A program made the position numbers and the translations under genes. Under the pieces are notes generated by a model. It had not been told where the DNA came from. It worked only from the letters and a program-made list of their open reading frames with translations, and ran no database searches. DNA of 64,000 nt from Snodgrassella communis (GTDB lineage: Bacteria > Pseudomonadota > Gammaproteobacteria > Burkholderiales > Neisseriaceae): positions 186,001 to 250,000 of the forward strand of contig NZ_CAJZCD010000001.1 in assembly GCF_914768045.1 (NCBI RefSeq). The letters are read 5' to 3'. Below are positions 52,329 through 62,956 of the stretch, one piece after another (position 1 is the stretch's first letter; each line of letters opens with the position of its first letter).

Positions 52329-53674
52329 ACTGCGCCGTCCTGCAACTGTTGAACACTGGCAATAAATACTTCACTGCGGTGTACATAACCCTTAAACATA
52401 TCATAACTGGCACAGGCAGGGCTCAGCAGAACAATATCTCCCGGGTGCGCCAACGCAAAAGCTCGTTTAGTGGCCTGAGGCAAATCATCACAATATTCTA
52501 CTGGATAAGTAGTCTCTGCCAGAGTAGTGCCCAGTTGATGAGCATCCACCCCAATCAGCAAAACAGCACGTGCCTTATCGCGCAATGCAAGCCGTAAAGG
52601 AGTAAAATCCTGTCCTTTTCCCTGTCCGCCTGCAATCAATACAATCGGCTTATCCAGCCCCTGCAAAGCGGCACACGTAGCACCAACATTTGTCCCCTTG
52701 GAATCATCAATAAATACCACACCATTGACTTCAGCCACTTTTTCTACCCGATGCGGCAAACCCTTAAATGCATGTACATGCTGGAGTAATTGCAACCGTG
52801 GTAAACCAATAGCTTCGCATAAGGCGAATGCAGCCAATACATTGGCTGCATTATGCGTACCCTGTAAAGACAATACATCATAATCCAGTAATGGCTCATT
52901 ACCCGCACATAACACACCTTTATTAAGCCAGAAATCAGTAACCTGTTGTAAAGAAAACCACTTCACCGGACGATCATGTCGCAGCATCGCACGACAGAAT
53001 ACATCATCAGCATTTAATACCTGAATGGCCTGACCACGGAAAACCCGATCCTTACTATGGGCATAATCCAGCAAATCATCATAACGATCCAGATGATCTT
53101 CTGACACATTCAGTACCGTAGCAGCAGACGCATTCAGACAGGGCGTGGTTTCCAGCTGAAAGCTAGATAACTCCAGCACCCAGACATCGGCAGCCTTACC
53201 AGCACGCTCCATATAGGCTTCAAGTACCGGCGTACCGATATTGCCAGCCACTACCGTATCCAGCCCACACTGTGCGCACAGAAAACCCACCAGACTAGTA
53301 GTAGTAGTTTTACCATTAGAACCAGTAATAGCAATAATTTTACTATCACTATCAGTAAGCAAATCAGCAAGAATCGCCACATCACCCAGCACCACACCGC
53401 CGGCACGTTTAAAAGTAACGATAGCTTCATCACGCTGACTGATTCCGGGACTTAAGGCCAGAACATCATACTGATACTGCCCGAGCACAGCAGCCAATTC
53501 ACCTGTATGAATATCAACCTGATAGCATCCTGAGACTGACTGTCGTGTCTTTTCGTCTGGCTGAGCATCATAAGCGGCCACATCAGCACCCGCCTGTGTC
53601 AAAAATGCCAGCATTGAAACGCCTGTACGTCCCAGCCCTGCAACCAAAACCTTTTTATTACGCCAGTCAATCAT
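52325..53674 (-). CDS. murD: UDP-MurNAc-L-Ala-D-glutamate ligase
   Basis: A 449-residue Mur ligase adding D-Glu. G-L-G-R-T-G-V-S near residue 14 is the nucleotide-sugar site. [11 protein letters not shown] near 115 is the ATP site. [12 protein letters not shown] and G-L-P-H-R-V-E follow, then D-D-S-K-G-T-N. It overlaps ftsW by four bases and is 69 bases after mraY. Confidence 0.96.
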   Translation of the reverse strand: MIDWRNKKVLVAGLGRTGVSMLAFLTQAGADVAAYDAQPDEKTRQSVSGCYQVDIHTGELAAVLGQYQYDVLALSPGISQRDEAIVTFKRAGGVVLGDVAILADLLTDSDSKIIAITGSNGKTTTTSLVGFLCAQCGLDTVVAGNIGTPVLEAYMERAGKAADVWVLELSSFQLETTPCLNASAATVLNVSEDHLDRYDDLLDYAHSKDRVFRGQAIQVLNADDVFCRAMLRHDRPVKWFSLQQVTDFWLNKGVLCAGNEPLLDYDVLSLQGTHNAANVLAAFALCEAIGLPRLQLLQHVHAFKGLPHRVEKVAEVNGVVFIDDSKGTNVGATCAALQGLDKPIVLIAGGQGKGQDFTPLRLALRDKARAVLLIGVDAHQLGTTLAETTYPVEYCDDLPQATKRAFALAHPGDIVLLSPACASYDMFKGYVHRSEVFIASVQQLQDGAV

Positions 53675-53743
53675 GGCTCAGTCCTAGACTCATTTTCAAT
53701 TACAATATCAATCAAGATACTATCTATTATATTCCTGTTACCA

Positions 53744-54829
53744 CTAACGAATTTTCAGCGAAGACAATCCTACCAATACCAGAATCATAGTAATAATCCA
53801 GAAACGTACAACAACTTGCGTTTCTTTCCAGCCTTTCTGCTCAAAATGATGGTGAATCGGCGCCATCAAAAAAATACGCTTGCGCCGTAACTTGTATGAC
53901 CCTACCTGTAACATGACAGACAAAGCTTCAACCACAAATAAGCCACCCATAATCACCAGCACAATTTCCTGACGCACAATCACCGCAATTGTACCCAGTG
54001 CTGCACCCAGTGCCAACGCACCGACATCGCCCATAAATACTTGCGCCGGATAGGCGTTAAACCATAGAAATCCCAGACAGGAACCACAAACGGCAGCACA
54101 GAAAATCATCACTTCATTGGCACCGGGCACATGCGGCAGCTGCAAATAATGGGCAAATTCAGCATGGCCGCTAACATAGGCGAAAATAGATAAACCGGCA
54201 GCCACCAACACTATTGGAAAAGCAGCCAGTCCATCCAAACCATCAGTCAGATTGACTGCATTAGAAGTACCAACAATCACAAAATAAGTCAGAACCACAA
54301 AGCCAATACCACCCAGCGGATAAGTAATTTCCTTGAAAAATGGCACAATAAAAGTAGTTGTTGAGCTTAAGTGTGCAGCATAAAACAGCACCAGACCGGC
54401 AATCAGCGCCACCGCGGACTGCCATACCATTTTAAATTTAGCCGAAACACCGTGCGGATCCTTATAGACTACTTTTTTCCAGTCATCATAAAAGCCCAAA
54501 GCACCAGTACTCAGCATCACCAGCAAAAGTACCCAGATATAAGGATTAGCCAAATTGCCCCATAATAAAGTTGTTACAGTAATGGCCATTAAAATCAGCG
54601 TACCGCCCATAGTCGGCGTACCCGTTTTGATCAGATGAGTTTTAGGACCATCATCGCGTACGGCCTGCCCCACCTTGAGCTGGGTTAATTTACGAATCAT
54701 CCATGGCCCGAATGCCAGACTCAAGCCCATAGAAGTGAGTGCCGCCATCACAGCACGAAAAGTAGTATATTGAAATAAATGAAAACCATTTATCCAGTAA
54801 TGAAAAAGTTCTGCTAACCACAACAGCAT
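53744..54829 (-). CDS. mraY: Phospho-MurNAc-pentapeptide translocase MraY
   Basis: A 361-residue, ten-helix enzyme making lipid I from UDP-MurNAc-pentapeptide and undecaprenyl phosphate. K-T-G-T-P-T-M-G-G, the Asp-rich [20 protein letters not shown], and P-I-H-H-H-F-E near the C-terminus are the invariant motifs. An unusually long gap for this cluster (148 bases) separates it from murF. Confidence 0.96.
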   Translation of the reverse strand: MLLWLAELFHYWINGFHLFQYTTFRAVMAALTSMGLSLAFGPWMIRKLTQLKVGQAVRDDGPKTHLIKTGTPTMGGTLILMAITVTTLLWGNLANPYIWVLLLVMLSTGALGFYDDWKKVVYKDPHGVSAKFKMVWQSAVALIAGLVLFYAAHLSSTTTFIVPFFKEITYPLGGIGFVVLTYFVIVGTSNAVNLTDGLDGLAAFPIVLVAAGLSIFAYVSGHAEFAHYLQLPHVPGANEVMIFCAAVCGSCLGFLWFNAYPAQVFMGDVGALALGAALGTIAVIVRQEIVLVIMGGLFVVEALSVMLQVGSYKLRRKRIFLMAPIHHHFEQKGWKETQVVVRFWIITMILVLVGLSSLKIR

Positions 54830-54977
54830 GGTTGTTTTCCCTTGCCACGGACAAAGCCATGACGGTTAATCTGATAATCACTGCTGCCCGAATGAAAACA
54901 GTCATTCAAGGCAGCCTGAACCGCACAAAACGGTATTCTAAGTTGTTCAATCCAGCTTGACGATAACTATCTACAGC
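54830..54977. other. murF-mraY spacer containing a DNA-uptake-like 12-mer
   Basis: A 148-base gap inside an otherwise tight cluster. At 54909-54920 it has AGGCAGCCTGAA, identical to the 12-mer I recall as the Kingella-type DNA uptake sequence dialect. No hairpin partner copy is present. Confidence 0.5.
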
Positions 54978-56336
54978 TTATTCTTGCGTCAATGCCTGTA
55001 CCACATCTTCCATATGCATAAAACGCGAACCTTTCACCAGAATAGTAGCCGTCTGCTGATCCCATGCACGTAAATCGTCAATCAGCCTGCTTCTGTCCTG
55101 ATAAAACGCTTCTGCAACGCCATAAGCTTCTGCCGCATACTGACAATTGTCACCGATAAAAAAAGCAGCCTCTATGCCACGCTTTCTGATATAAGCACCG
55201 ACTTCAGCATGTAAAGCAGGAGCATTACTGCCCAGTTCACCAATAGCACCCATAACAATAATCCTTGGCGCCGCAAATGCAGCCAGAACATCAATAGCAG
55301 CCTTGAACGCATCCGGATTGGCATTATAAGTATCATCAATCACAAGAGCACCATGAACACCGCGTTTCTGTTGCAATCGACCCTTAGCATTTTCAAACTC
55401 ATTGAGTCCGCGCAAAGCCGTCAAAGGCAAACCGGCTGCCAGCGCCAGTGCACAGGCAGCCACAGCATTGTGCACCATATGCAATCCCGGCACCGGCACC
55501 TGTAAATTAATTACCCCTTGCGGGCTATGCAAATCAAAACAGATACCTAAAGGCTGCAAGACAATATTTTCAGCATGTACATCACCCTGCTCCGTACCAA
55601 AACAGATATAACGCTTATCACGTAAAGCAGCAATGCAAATAGCAGACTGACTATCATCAGCAGGAACAAAGCCAATTCCATCCGCACCCAAACCCTCATA
55701 AATTTCACTTTTAGCACGGGCAATATCAGCCACATCTGCAAAACCACAGCCGATATGAGCACGCAAAGCATTATTAACCAGCGCATAGTCCGGACAGGCC
55801 AGACTGGTTAAATAACCCAGTTCACCGGCATGATTCATACCCATTTCAATTACCGCATAGCGGTGTTGTGGCTGTAGCTGCAACAACGTTAATGGCAAAC
55901 CAATATGATTATTGAAATTGCCTGTAGTGGCCAGAACAGCTTCGTTGCCGGCATAATGACGCAAAATAGCCGCCAGCATTTCCTTTACAGTGGTTTTACC
56001 GGCCGAACCAGTAATACCAAAAACCTGCAATGCCGGATTAACCGCCATTCGCCAAGCGTGAGCCAGCTGCCCTAATGCCTTCTCAGTATCTGCTACTACC
56101 AGACAATGCGCCTTATTTTGACAGTCATCCCGACTGACAATACATAACCGAGCACCTTGAGCCAATACCTCATCAATGAAATCATGACCATCAAAGCGTT
56201 CACCCTGAATCGCGACAAACACATCGCCCGGCTGAATCTGACGGCTGTCAATAACCACCCGCGTTACCTGCTGATTAGCGACAGACAACACCTGTCCAAA
56301 AGCTTGATAAATAAAATCCAGATCTAAATTGAGCAT
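54978..56336 (-). CDS. murF: UDP-MurNAc-tripeptide D-Ala-D-Ala ligase
   Basis: A 452-residue Mur ligase adding the D-Ala-D-Ala dipeptide. The ATP site is I-T-G-S-A-G-K-T-T-V-K near residue 110. E-M-G-M-N-H-A-G-E-L, D-D-T-Y-N-A-N-P-D, and M-G-A-I-G-E-L-G are characteristic of MurF. It follows murE by 24 bases. Confidence 0.95.
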   Translation of the reverse strand: MLNLDLDFIYQAFGQVLSVANQQVTRVVIDSRQIQPGDVFVAIQGERFDGHDFIDEVLAQGARLCIVSRDDCQNKAHCLVVADTEKALGQLAHAWRMAVNPALQVFGITGSAGKTTVKEMLAAILRHYAGNEAVLATTGNFNNHIGLPLTLLQLQPQHRYAVIEMGMNHAGELGYLTSLACPDYALVNNALRAHIGCGFADVADIARAKSEIYEGLGADGIGFVPADDSQSAICIAALRDKRYICFGTEQGDVHAENIVLQPLGICFDLHSPQGVINLQVPVPGLHMVHNAVAACALALAAGLPLTALRGLNEFENAKGRLQQKRGVHGALVIDDTYNANPDAFKAAIDVLAAFAAPRIIVMGAIGELGSNAPALHAEVGAYIRKRGIEAAFFIGDNCQYAAEAYGVAEAFYQDRSRLIDDLRAWDQQTATILVKGSRFMHMEDVVQALTQE

Positions 56337-56360
56337 GTTCTACCAACAGTTACATAGACA

Positions 56361-57839
56361 TCAGGTGCGTTGACGCAAAGCAGCCTGAGCCACTTCAAAA
56401 TCAGAAAAATGCTGCTTTTGACCACCGATATCCTGATAGGTTTCATGACCTTTACCCGCAATCAGCACAATGTCACCAATTGCTGCATGTTGCACAGCAT
56501 AGTGAATCGCACTGCCACGGTCTGCCTCAACCAGCACCGGCGCCTTAATTGCCGGTAAAATATCAGCAATAATTGCCTGCGGATTCTCCGTACGTGGATT
56601 ATCACTAGTTACCACCACACAATCGGCTCCGGCATCAGCTGCTGCCCCCATTAATGGTCGCTTACCCGCATCACGATCCCCGCCACAACCAAAAACACAC
56701 CACAAATGTGCACCGGCTGGTTTGATTTCCTGTAAAGTAGCCAACGCCTTTTCCAGCGCATCTGGCGTGTGGGCATAATCAACAACCACCAATGGCTGTT
56801 TATCCCCCATCAGACAATCCATACGTCCGGTAGCCGGATGAATCTGCGGCCAGACAGCAAGCACATCATCAAAAGCAAAGCCATTGGCACACAATACACC
56901 AACACAGGCAGCCAGATTCTGAGCATTGAAGCGCCCGAGCAAACGCGTATGCACAACACCTTCACCCCACGGTGTACGTAAATGTATCTGCATACCATTG
57001 GCAGAGGCCTGAAACTGATATATATGAATATCGGCCTGTGCATGAAAGCCATAAGCCAATATAGTTAAATGTGAACGAGCACGGCGCAAATCCTGCCACA
57101 ACTCATAGCCAAATTCATCATCGATATTAATAACAGCATGTTGCAGGCCAGACCAGTAAAACAATGAAGCTTTACATGCCCCATAGTTCCGCATACTATG
57201 ATGATAATCCAAATGATCACGGGTCAGATTAGTAAATACCGCACTGGCAAAAGGCACACCAACCACACGACTTTGATCCAAGCCATGACTAGACACCTCC
57301 ATGGCCACAGCTGTCGCATCCTCTTGCACAAACCGGCGCAGCCATGTCTGATTGGCAACCGCATCCATAGTCGTATTAACACTGTCATGTAACTGTTGCC
57401 AGTAGCCATTGCCTACCGTACCCATAATGGCACATTTTTTCCCAAGAATATCAGCAGCCTGTGCCAGCCATTGTGACACCGAAGTTTTACCATTGGTTCC
57501 AGTTACACCCCAGATGGATAGATCCCTGCCCGGATAGTCATAACAGGCAGCAGCCACCAATCCGGCACGCTGACGCAAATCCACTACAGCCTCATTTGCT
57601 ACCTTCCAGCTAGCCTGCCACCTGAACCGACCATCATCATCCCAGAATACAAATACAGCACCCTTATCAATAGCAGCCTGAATAAAATCGCGTCCATCAG
57701 CGTATTCACCCTGACAGGCCACAAATACATCGCCCGGCTGTACCTGTCTGCTGTCAACCCGAAGAGTACGACCCGCAACCAGTGCACGAGTTTGAGCACT
57801 TAAATGATATTCTGCTAAAGGATTTTTCAGGGAAAACAT
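56361..57839 (-). CDS. murE: UDP-MurNAc-tripeptide synthetase (meso-diaminopimelate adding)
   Basis: A 492-residue Mur ligase adding the third stem residue. The ATP site is V-T-G-T-N-G-K-T-S-V-S. S-D-N-P-R-T-E-N-P contains D-N-P-R, the signature for meso-diaminopimelate rather than lysine, as expected for a Gram-negative. A-G-K-G-H-E-T-Y-Q is near the end. The ATG at 57839 (M-F-S-L-K-N-P-L) gives the family length; the frame is open to 57899. Confidence 0.95.
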   Translation of the reverse strand: MFSLKNPLAEYHLSAQTRALVAGRTLRVDSRQVQPGDVFVACQGEYADGRDFIQAAIDKGAVFVFWDDDGRFRWQASWKVANEAVVDLRQRAGLVAAACYDYPGRDLSIWGVTGTNGKTSVSQWLAQAADILGKKCAIMGTVGNGYWQQLHDSVNTTMDAVANQTWLRRFVQEDATAVAMEVSSHGLDQSRVVGVPFASAVFTNLTRDHLDYHHSMRNYGACKASLFYWSGLQHAVINIDDEFGYELWQDLRRARSHLTILAYGFHAQADIHIYQFQASANGMQIHLRTPWGEGVVHTRLLGRFNAQNLAACVGVLCANGFAFDDVLAVWPQIHPATGRMDCLMGDKQPLVVVDYAHTPDALEKALATLQEIKPAGAHLWCVFGCGGDRDAGKRPLMGAAADAGADCVVVTSDNPRTENPQAIIADILPAIKAPVLVEADRGSAIHYAVQHAAIGDIVLIAGKGHETYQDIGGQKQHFSDFEVAQAALRQRT

Positions 57840-57913
57840 AACACAGCCGTTTCGAACATTTCTATCAGATACAAACAGACAGACAATCTGTGCAAGCACA
57901 GATTGTCAGAAGA

Positions 57914-59656
57914 TTAATGCCTTTCAGAATGCAAACCAGTCTTTACCGGCTTTGTAGGCGAGACACCCAGTACATTCAGCGTACCCGCCATAACATCATG
58001 AAATACCGGGCCAGAAACCGGACCACCATAATAACCATTAGTAGTAGGATTCTGAATATTGACAGCCACAATCACACGCGGATTATCCGCCGGTGCAAAA
58101 CCAATAAATGTAGCCATATGCTTAGAATCAGAATAACGCCCGTTTACCAGCATTCTTGCCGTACCAGTTTTAGCTGCAACATCATACCCATCTATAGCAC
58201 CCTGCAAACCAGTACCACCAGGCTGAGTAACAGCAATCATCATATGGCGCACTTCCCGCGCTGTTTTGGACTGAATAATGCGTTCACCTTGTGGTACCTT
58301 GTCCAGCTTAAGAAAGCTCACCGGCAATAACTCCCCATCATTGGTGAAAATAGTATATGCCCGCGCCAGCTGTAGTAAACTCATCTGAATACCATAACCA
58401 AAAGACATAGTAGCCTGCTCAATCGGGCGCCAGTTATGCCAGTCACGCACCACCCCCGGTGTTTCCCCCGGAAAACCCGAATGCATCCGGTGGCCAAAAC
58501 CAATAGAAGTATACAAATTGTACATTTCTTCCGGCGTAAACATCGCAGAAATCTTACTTGTTCCCACATTAGACGACTTCTGAATAATGCCACGCACATC
58601 CAGATAAGGATAATTATGCGTATCCCGCACCGTAGCCGGCCCGATTTTATACGGCATAGTATTGAAACCCGTGCCCGGCCTGATTTTGCCGCTATCCAGC
58701 CCCTTAGCAATAGTAAACGGCTTCATTGCACTACCCGGCTCAATCATATCAGTAACAGCACGGTTACGCCGTGCATCGCTTTCAGCCGCACCCGGATTAT
58801 TAGGATCATAACCCGGTGAATTAACCAGTGCGAGAATCTCACCGGTTTTACCATCCAGCACAACTACCGAACCAGCCGAAGCAGTGTGATACTGCATTGC
58901 CTTATTTAAAGATTCATAGGCAATAGACTGAATACGCTGATCTATTGACAGCACCATATCGGCACCATTCTTCGGTGCCTGATTACGCGGTGAATCCAGA
59001 CTATCAACAATATTACCTTTATTATCGCGCAGTACAACCTTAGCTCCGTCAACCCCATGCAGTATACTTTCACGCGACAGTTCCAGCCCCTCCTGCCCCT
59101 TACCATCAATATTGGTAAAACCAATAATATGAGAAAAAACCGATCCCATCGGGTAATGACGTTTACTTTCATGTTGAAAGGCCAAACCTTTAATATTCAG
59201 CGCAGCCACCTTTTCTGCAATCTCTGGCGACAATTGCCGTTTCAGATAAATAAAATCCTTATTGCGACTGAGACGGCTTTTAATCGTAGACACCGGTACA
59301 TCAATCAAAGCAGACAACTGTTGCAGCTCAGAATCAGCGGGCATCTGCTCCATAGCCGAAGGCACTGCATATAAAGAATCTGCTGGTGCACTGATAGCCA
59401 GAGCAGCCCCATTACGGTCAGTAATCGTGCCACGGGTAGCCACCAGAGGCAGAGTACGAACAAAGCGCTGATCACCCTGCTCTTTCAGAAATTCATGCTT
59501 TTCAGTCTGCAAATAAATACCACGTCCGATTAACATAGCAAATGCCATAGCCAGCGTACCCAGCACCAACACAATTCGCCCGTTGCTTGTCACAGGCTTA
59601 GCCTGTTTCACCTCACAGGGGAGCATACGCGGCTTATAATCGTTTTTAATTAACAT
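57914..59656 (-). CDS. ftsI: Septal penicillin-binding protein 2 (FtsI)
   Basis: A 580-residue transpeptidase that cross-links septal peptidoglycan and is a beta-lactam target; gonococcal PenA is 581. One membrane helix lies at about 28-50. The dimerisation region has R-G-T-I-T-D-R-N-G. The catalytic S-x-x-K is [10 protein letters not shown], the S-x-N motif Q-K-S-S-N-V-G-T, and the K-T-G motif A-A-K-T-G-T-A-R. The start [13 protein letters not shown] matches Neisseria PenA closely, so I chose the ATG at 59656 over a GTG at 59671. Confidence 0.97.
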   Translation of the reverse strand: MLIKNDYKPRMLPCEVKQAKPVTSNGRIVLVLGTLAMAFAMLIGRGIYLQTEKHEFLKEQGDQRFVRTLPLVATRGTITDRNGAALAISAPADSLYAVPSAMEQMPADSELQQLSALIDVPVSTIKSRLSRNKDFIYLKRQLSPEIAEKVAALNIKGLAFQHESKRHYPMGSVFSHIIGFTNIDGKGQEGLELSRESILHGVDGAKVVLRDNKGNIVDSLDSPRNQAPKNGADMVLSIDQRIQSIAYESLNKAMQYHTASAGSVVVLDGKTGEILALVNSPGYDPNNPGAAESDARRNRAVTDMIEPGSAMKPFTIAKGLDSGKIRPGTGFNTMPYKIGPATVRDTHNYPYLDVRGIIQKSSNVGTSKISAMFTPEEMYNLYTSIGFGHRMHSGFPGETPGVVRDWHNWRPIEQATMSFGYGIQMSLLQLARAYTIFTNDGELLPVSFLKLDKVPQGERIIQSKTAREVRHMMIAVTQPGGTGLQGAIDGYDVAAKTGTARMLVNGRYSDSKHMATFIGFAPADNPRVIVAVNIQNPTTNGYYGGPVSGPVFHDVMAGTLNVLGVSPTKPVKTGLHSERH

Positions 59657-59727
59657 AGTAGTTTGTTCCACTGCCGGATATAACTGCCCAAAAGCAGCAT
59701 TCCATTATTCTCTGCCCGCGCATATCA

Positions 59728-60000
59728 TCATTTAACTGTCTGCGGTGCAGCCAGCATCTGCGTTTCGGCCAGTGCTGGCGAATGCAAACCCTGCCGTGCT
59801 GAAGCATCCAGAATCAACTGATGATTAGATAACCTTGCCTGCGCTAACTTTAAACGACTGAAATCCTCATTCAGAAGATTTTCTCCTTTTTGCGCCTTAT
59901 CCAATGCAATAAAAAACTGGCGCGAACGATCCTGTACTGTTACCACAGCAAAAGCTGAAGCCAGCACCAACAAAAGCAAAATAATGTTGATTTTATTCAT
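59728..60000 (-). CDS. ftsL: Cell division protein FtsL
   Basis: A 90-residue bitopic divisome protein forming a complex with FtsB and FtsQ. After a short start (M-N-K-I-N), residues 6-22 are a membrane helix (I-I-L-L-L-L-V-L-A-S-A-F-A-V-V). A heptad-rich coiled coil follows (F-I-A-L-D-K-A-Q-K-G-E-N-L-L-N-E-D). Position between rsmH and ftsI is diagnostic because FtsL sequences diverge strongly. The ATG at 60000 is preferred over a TTG at 60006. Confidence 0.9.
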   Translation of the reverse strand: MNKINIILLLLVLASAFAVVTVQDRSRQFFIALDKAQKGENLLNEDFSRLKLAQARLSNHQLILDASARQGLHSPALAETQMLAAPQTVK

Positions 60001-60024
60001 AATCAACCAACCATAAATTTTTAT

Positions 60025-60969
60025 CTAACAACAGCGTTCTGCCACACGCAATACTGCTGAACGAGCACGCGGATTGGCTTCAATCTCAGCCGAAGTGGGC
60101 TTTTGCGCCTTGCCTATCAAACGCAGCGGCGGCTGCTCACGATCAGCCTCCTTAACTACAGCCCAGCGCGGTAAAGGCGCCGGCCGACTGTATTGCTGCA
60201 TAAAACGTTTAACAATACGATCCTCAAGCGAATGAAACGAAATCACTGCCAGCCTGCCACCAGCCACCAAACAATCCATCGCCTGTGGCAGCACAGCCGT
60301 TATTTCTTCCAGTTCACCGTTAATAAAGATACGAATGGCCTGGAAGGTACGTGTGGCCGGATCCTGGCCGCGCTCACGAGTACGGACGACTTGCGCCACG
60401 AGGCGCGCCAGCTGGCCGGTTGTGGTAATCGGCATTTCTTCCCGCTGTTCCACGATTGCGCGTGCAATCTGGCGACTAAACCGCTCTTCACCATAATTTC
60501 TAATCACCTCATGTATAGCCTGCTCTTCAGCAACTGCCAACCATTGGGCTGCCGACTGTCCACGCGTAGTATCCATACGCATATCCAGTGGCGCATCAAA
60601 GCGAAAACTGAAACCACGGCCAGCCTCATCAATCTGCGGGGATGAAATACCCAGATCGAACAACGCACCATTTATCTGCCTGATACCCAGCTGCGCCAAT
60701 GAGCGAGTCAGTGCACAAAAACCCTCGTGCACTACCAGCACCCGCCCATCTTGCTGTGCCAGTTGCTTCGCCACAGCTATCGCCTGCGGATCCTTATCAA
60801 AAACAACCAGCCGGCCATCAACGCCCAGCTGCGACAGAATCAGGCGCGAATGACCGCCACGGCCAAAAGTTCCATCAACATACACCCCAGCGGGCTGCAC
60901 CTGTAAACCAGCAACTGCCTCATTCAAAAGAACAGTTACATGGCCGCCATTACTCATCAGTTCACTCAT
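60025..60969 (-). CDS. rsmH: 16S rRNA m4C1402 methyltransferase RsmH
   Basis: A 314-residue SAM-dependent methyltransferase (formerly MraW) acting on C1402 of 16S r[13 protein letters not shown] near residue 10, [11 protein letters not shown] in the SAM motif, and [22 protein letters not shown] follow the family. Its ATG overlaps the mraZ stop by four bases (ATGA). Confidence 0.96.
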   Translation of the reverse strand: MSELMSNGGHVTVLLNEAVAGLQVQPAGVYVDGTFGRGGHSRLILSQLGVDGRLVVFDKDPQAIAVAKQLAQQDGRVLVVHEGFCALTRSLAQLGIRQINGALFDLGISSPQIDEAGRGFSFRFDAPLDMRMDTTRGQSAAQWLAVAEEQAIHEVIRNYGEERFSRQIARAIVEQREEMPITTTGQLARLVAQVVRTRERGQDPATRTFQAIRIFINGELEEITAVLPQAMDCLVAGGRLAVISFHSLEDRIVKRFMQQYSRPAPLPRWAVVKEADREQPPLRLIGKAQKPTSAEIEANPRARSAVLRVAERCC

Positions 60970-61421
60970 AATTGCAGTTGAGTCTTGCCCAACTCTGCTG
61001 CCAGCATGTCTTCATCCATATCCAGTGCGGCATTATTCTGTTCTTCCCACAGAGCCCTACCCCATACCTCAATGCGATTGGCACGACCCACCACATAAAC
61101 CTCACGTTCAAAATTCACCAAACGGCGCAAATGCGCCGGCAACAATACCCTGCCGGCACTATCCAGCTCCATCGTATCCGCATTATGCAACAGCAAATTC
61201 TGATAAGCCTGCAATACCCTGTTACCCGCCACAGGCAGCTGCAATAACTGCGCTTCCACACTGCGCCATGATGACTCAGGATACAACAGCAAATGTGTGC
61301 GCTTTTCCAGTGTAGCCACCAGAACCGGAGTGAAATGACGCGCCAGCAAATCGCGAAATTTAGCCGGAATGGCTAGTCGCCCTTTACTGTCTATACTCAA
61401 CTCGTACGCGCCGCCAAACAT
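60966..61421 (-). CDS. mraZ: Transcription regulator MraZ
   Basis: A 151-residue AbrB-like DNA-binding protein that represses the dcw operon. It has the two SpoVT/AbrB-type repeats: [16 protein letters not shown] near the N-terminus and [16 protein letters not shown] around residue 80. Both contain the D-x-x-G-R motif. The ATG at 61421 has GGAG seven bases upstream; an adjacent ATG at 61424 is possible. Four MraZ-box-like repeats lie 35-70 bases upstream, consistent with autorepression. Confidence 0.95.
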   Translation of the reverse strand: MFGGAYELSIDSKGRLAIPAKFRDLLARHFTPVLVATLEKRTHLLLYPESSWRSVEAQLLQLPVAGNRVLQAYQNLLLHNADTMELDSAGRVLLPAHLRRLVNFEREVYVVGRANRIEVWGRALWEEQNNAALDMDEDMLAAELGKTQLQL

Positions 61422-61455
61422 CATTCAGCTCCAGTTCACCGTAACGGGATTATCC

Positions 61456-61490
61456 CCCACTTTGCCACACCTTTACACACTTATTCACAC
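61456..61490 (-). promoter_or_regulatory. MraZ operator: four 10-bp-spaced GTGNG boxes
   Basis: Read on the minus strand, GTGTG occurs at 61486-61490, 61476-61480 and 61466-61470, and GTGGG at 61456-61460. Spacing is exactly 10 bp, so all boxes face one side of the helix. MraZ is known to bind three or four such direct repeats ahead of mraZ. The first box touches the predicted -10 element. Confidence 0.88.
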
Positions 61491-61518
61491 TATAAGGCAA
61501 TTTTGCATACAGGGTCAA
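61489..61518 (-). promoter_or_regulatory. Predicted dcw (mraZ) promoter
   Basis: On the minus strand, TTGACC (61513-61518), an 18-base spacer and TATAGT (61489-61494). The predicted start falls within the MraZ boxes, so MraZ binding would block it. Confidence 0.75.
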
Positions 61519-61708
61519 CGTAATCCAGTCAAACTTTACCTATATAGAAAAGCAACTGAAAGCATAAAACACAATTATTTCAACACATTAAATTACCATT
61601 CATCCAAACCAGATTATCTGTGCCTTTTGCGATACTTTATCCGGGCAGACACAGATTAAAATCAACGTTTATAATGACTTCCTCTTTACAATTTTCACCG
61701 TCTATCCC

Positions 61709-62860
61709 ATGGATCACTTACCCAGCCCTGAAAAATCTGCCCTAGCCAGCTCTCAGACATTGACAGCACTTATTCAGCAAAAAATCCAGCAACAGAATAA
61801 CTGGCTGTCTTTTACAGACTATATGCAAATGGCGCTTTACACACCCGAGTATGGTTATTACACCGGCGGTGCACAAAAATTTGGCAGGGATGGTGACTTT
61901 ATTACCGCACCAGTATTGACACCACTATTCGGCCACACACTGGCACAACAACTGAATGCACTATTACCCCAAACCGCAGGTAACATTTACGAATTTGGTG
62001 CCGGCACCGGCCAGCTGGCCGCATCTATCCTGCCAGCACTGCACCACAGCCAGCTTCAACACTACTACATCATCGAACTATCAGCAGAACTGGCGCAGCG
62101 CCAGCGTGAATACATTCATACCCATGCCCCTGCGCAGGCAGATAAAGTTACCCATTTAACCCAGTTACCAGCACAATTTGATGGCATACTGCTCGGTAAT
62201 GAAGTTCTGGATGCCATACCAGTACCGGTTTATCAACGTCATGGAAATCAGATAGCAGAAATGGGCGTCAGCTGGCTGGACGGCCAATTAAAATGGCAAC
62301 CCCGTCCCCTTAACAATCCGGCTGCACAACAGCAGATACTGCAAACCTTCCCCGCAACAGCAGAACCCTATCAATCCGAACTGCATCCACAACAATATGC
62401 ATTCATCGCCACACTGGCGCAAAAACTGCAACGCGGAGCCATGATCTGGATTGATTATGGCTTTGATGCAGCACAGTATTATCACCCGCAGCGCCGGCAA
62501 GGTACCCTGATCGGACATTACCGCCATCACACCATTCATAACCCCTTTTACTACCCCGGCCTAACCGACCTAACCGCCCATATCAACTTCACCCGCATTG
62601 CCGACGCCGCAATCGATAACCATCTAGACTTAATTGGTTACACCAATCAGGCAACATTCCTGCTCAATCTGGGCATAACCGAATTACTGGCACAAACCGG
62701 CAAGCCAGAAGATACAGCCTACATCCAGGCAGCCTCAGCCTGCCATACCCTGCTCAACGCACATGAAATGGGCGAATTATTTAAAGTTATCGCATTTGGC
62801 AAAGATATTGATATTGACTGGCAAGGATTTATACATGGAGATTTGTGTCATAAATTATAA
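61709..62860 (+). CDS. MidA/NDUFAF7-family SAM-dependent methyltransferase
   Basis: A 383-residue class I methyltransferase of the MidA/NDUFAF7 (COG1565) family. W-L-S-F-T-D-Y-M-Q-M-A-L-Y-T-P-E-Y-G-Y-Y near residue 35 and G-R-D-G-D-F-I-T-A-P are diagnostic. The SAM loop is E-F-G-A-G-T-G-Q-L. L-L-G-N-E-V-L-D-A-I-P-V-P-V and I-D-Y-G-F follow. In mitochondria NDUFAF7 methylates an arginine of complex I; the bacterial substrate is not established. It diverges from the dcw cluster. Confidence 0.92.
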   Translation: MDHLPSPEKSALASSQTLTALIQQKIQQQNNWLSFTDYMQMALYTPEYGYYTGGAQKFGRDGDFITAPVLTPLFGHTLAQQLNALLPQTAGNIYEFGAGTGQLAASILPALHHSQLQHYYIIELSAELAQRQREYIHTHAPAQADKVTHLTQLPAQFDGILLGNEVLDAIPVPVYQRHGNQIAEMGVSWLDGQLKWQPRPLNNPAAQQQILQTFPATAEPYQSELHPQQYAFIATLAQKLQRGAMIWIDYGFDAAQYYHPQRRQGTLIGHYRHHTIHNPFYYPGLTDLTAHINFTRIADAAIDNHLDLIGYTNQATFLLNLGITELLAQTGKPEDTAYIQAASACHTLLNAHEMGELFKVIAFGKDIDIDWQGFIHGDLCHKL

Positions 62861-62956
62861 ACAAACCAATTACAGAAAAATCTTACTTGCAAGCATATAA
62901 ACCCTTATTATCTACAAACTACAATTAATTCTAACAGCAGGAGCATATAGAAAATA

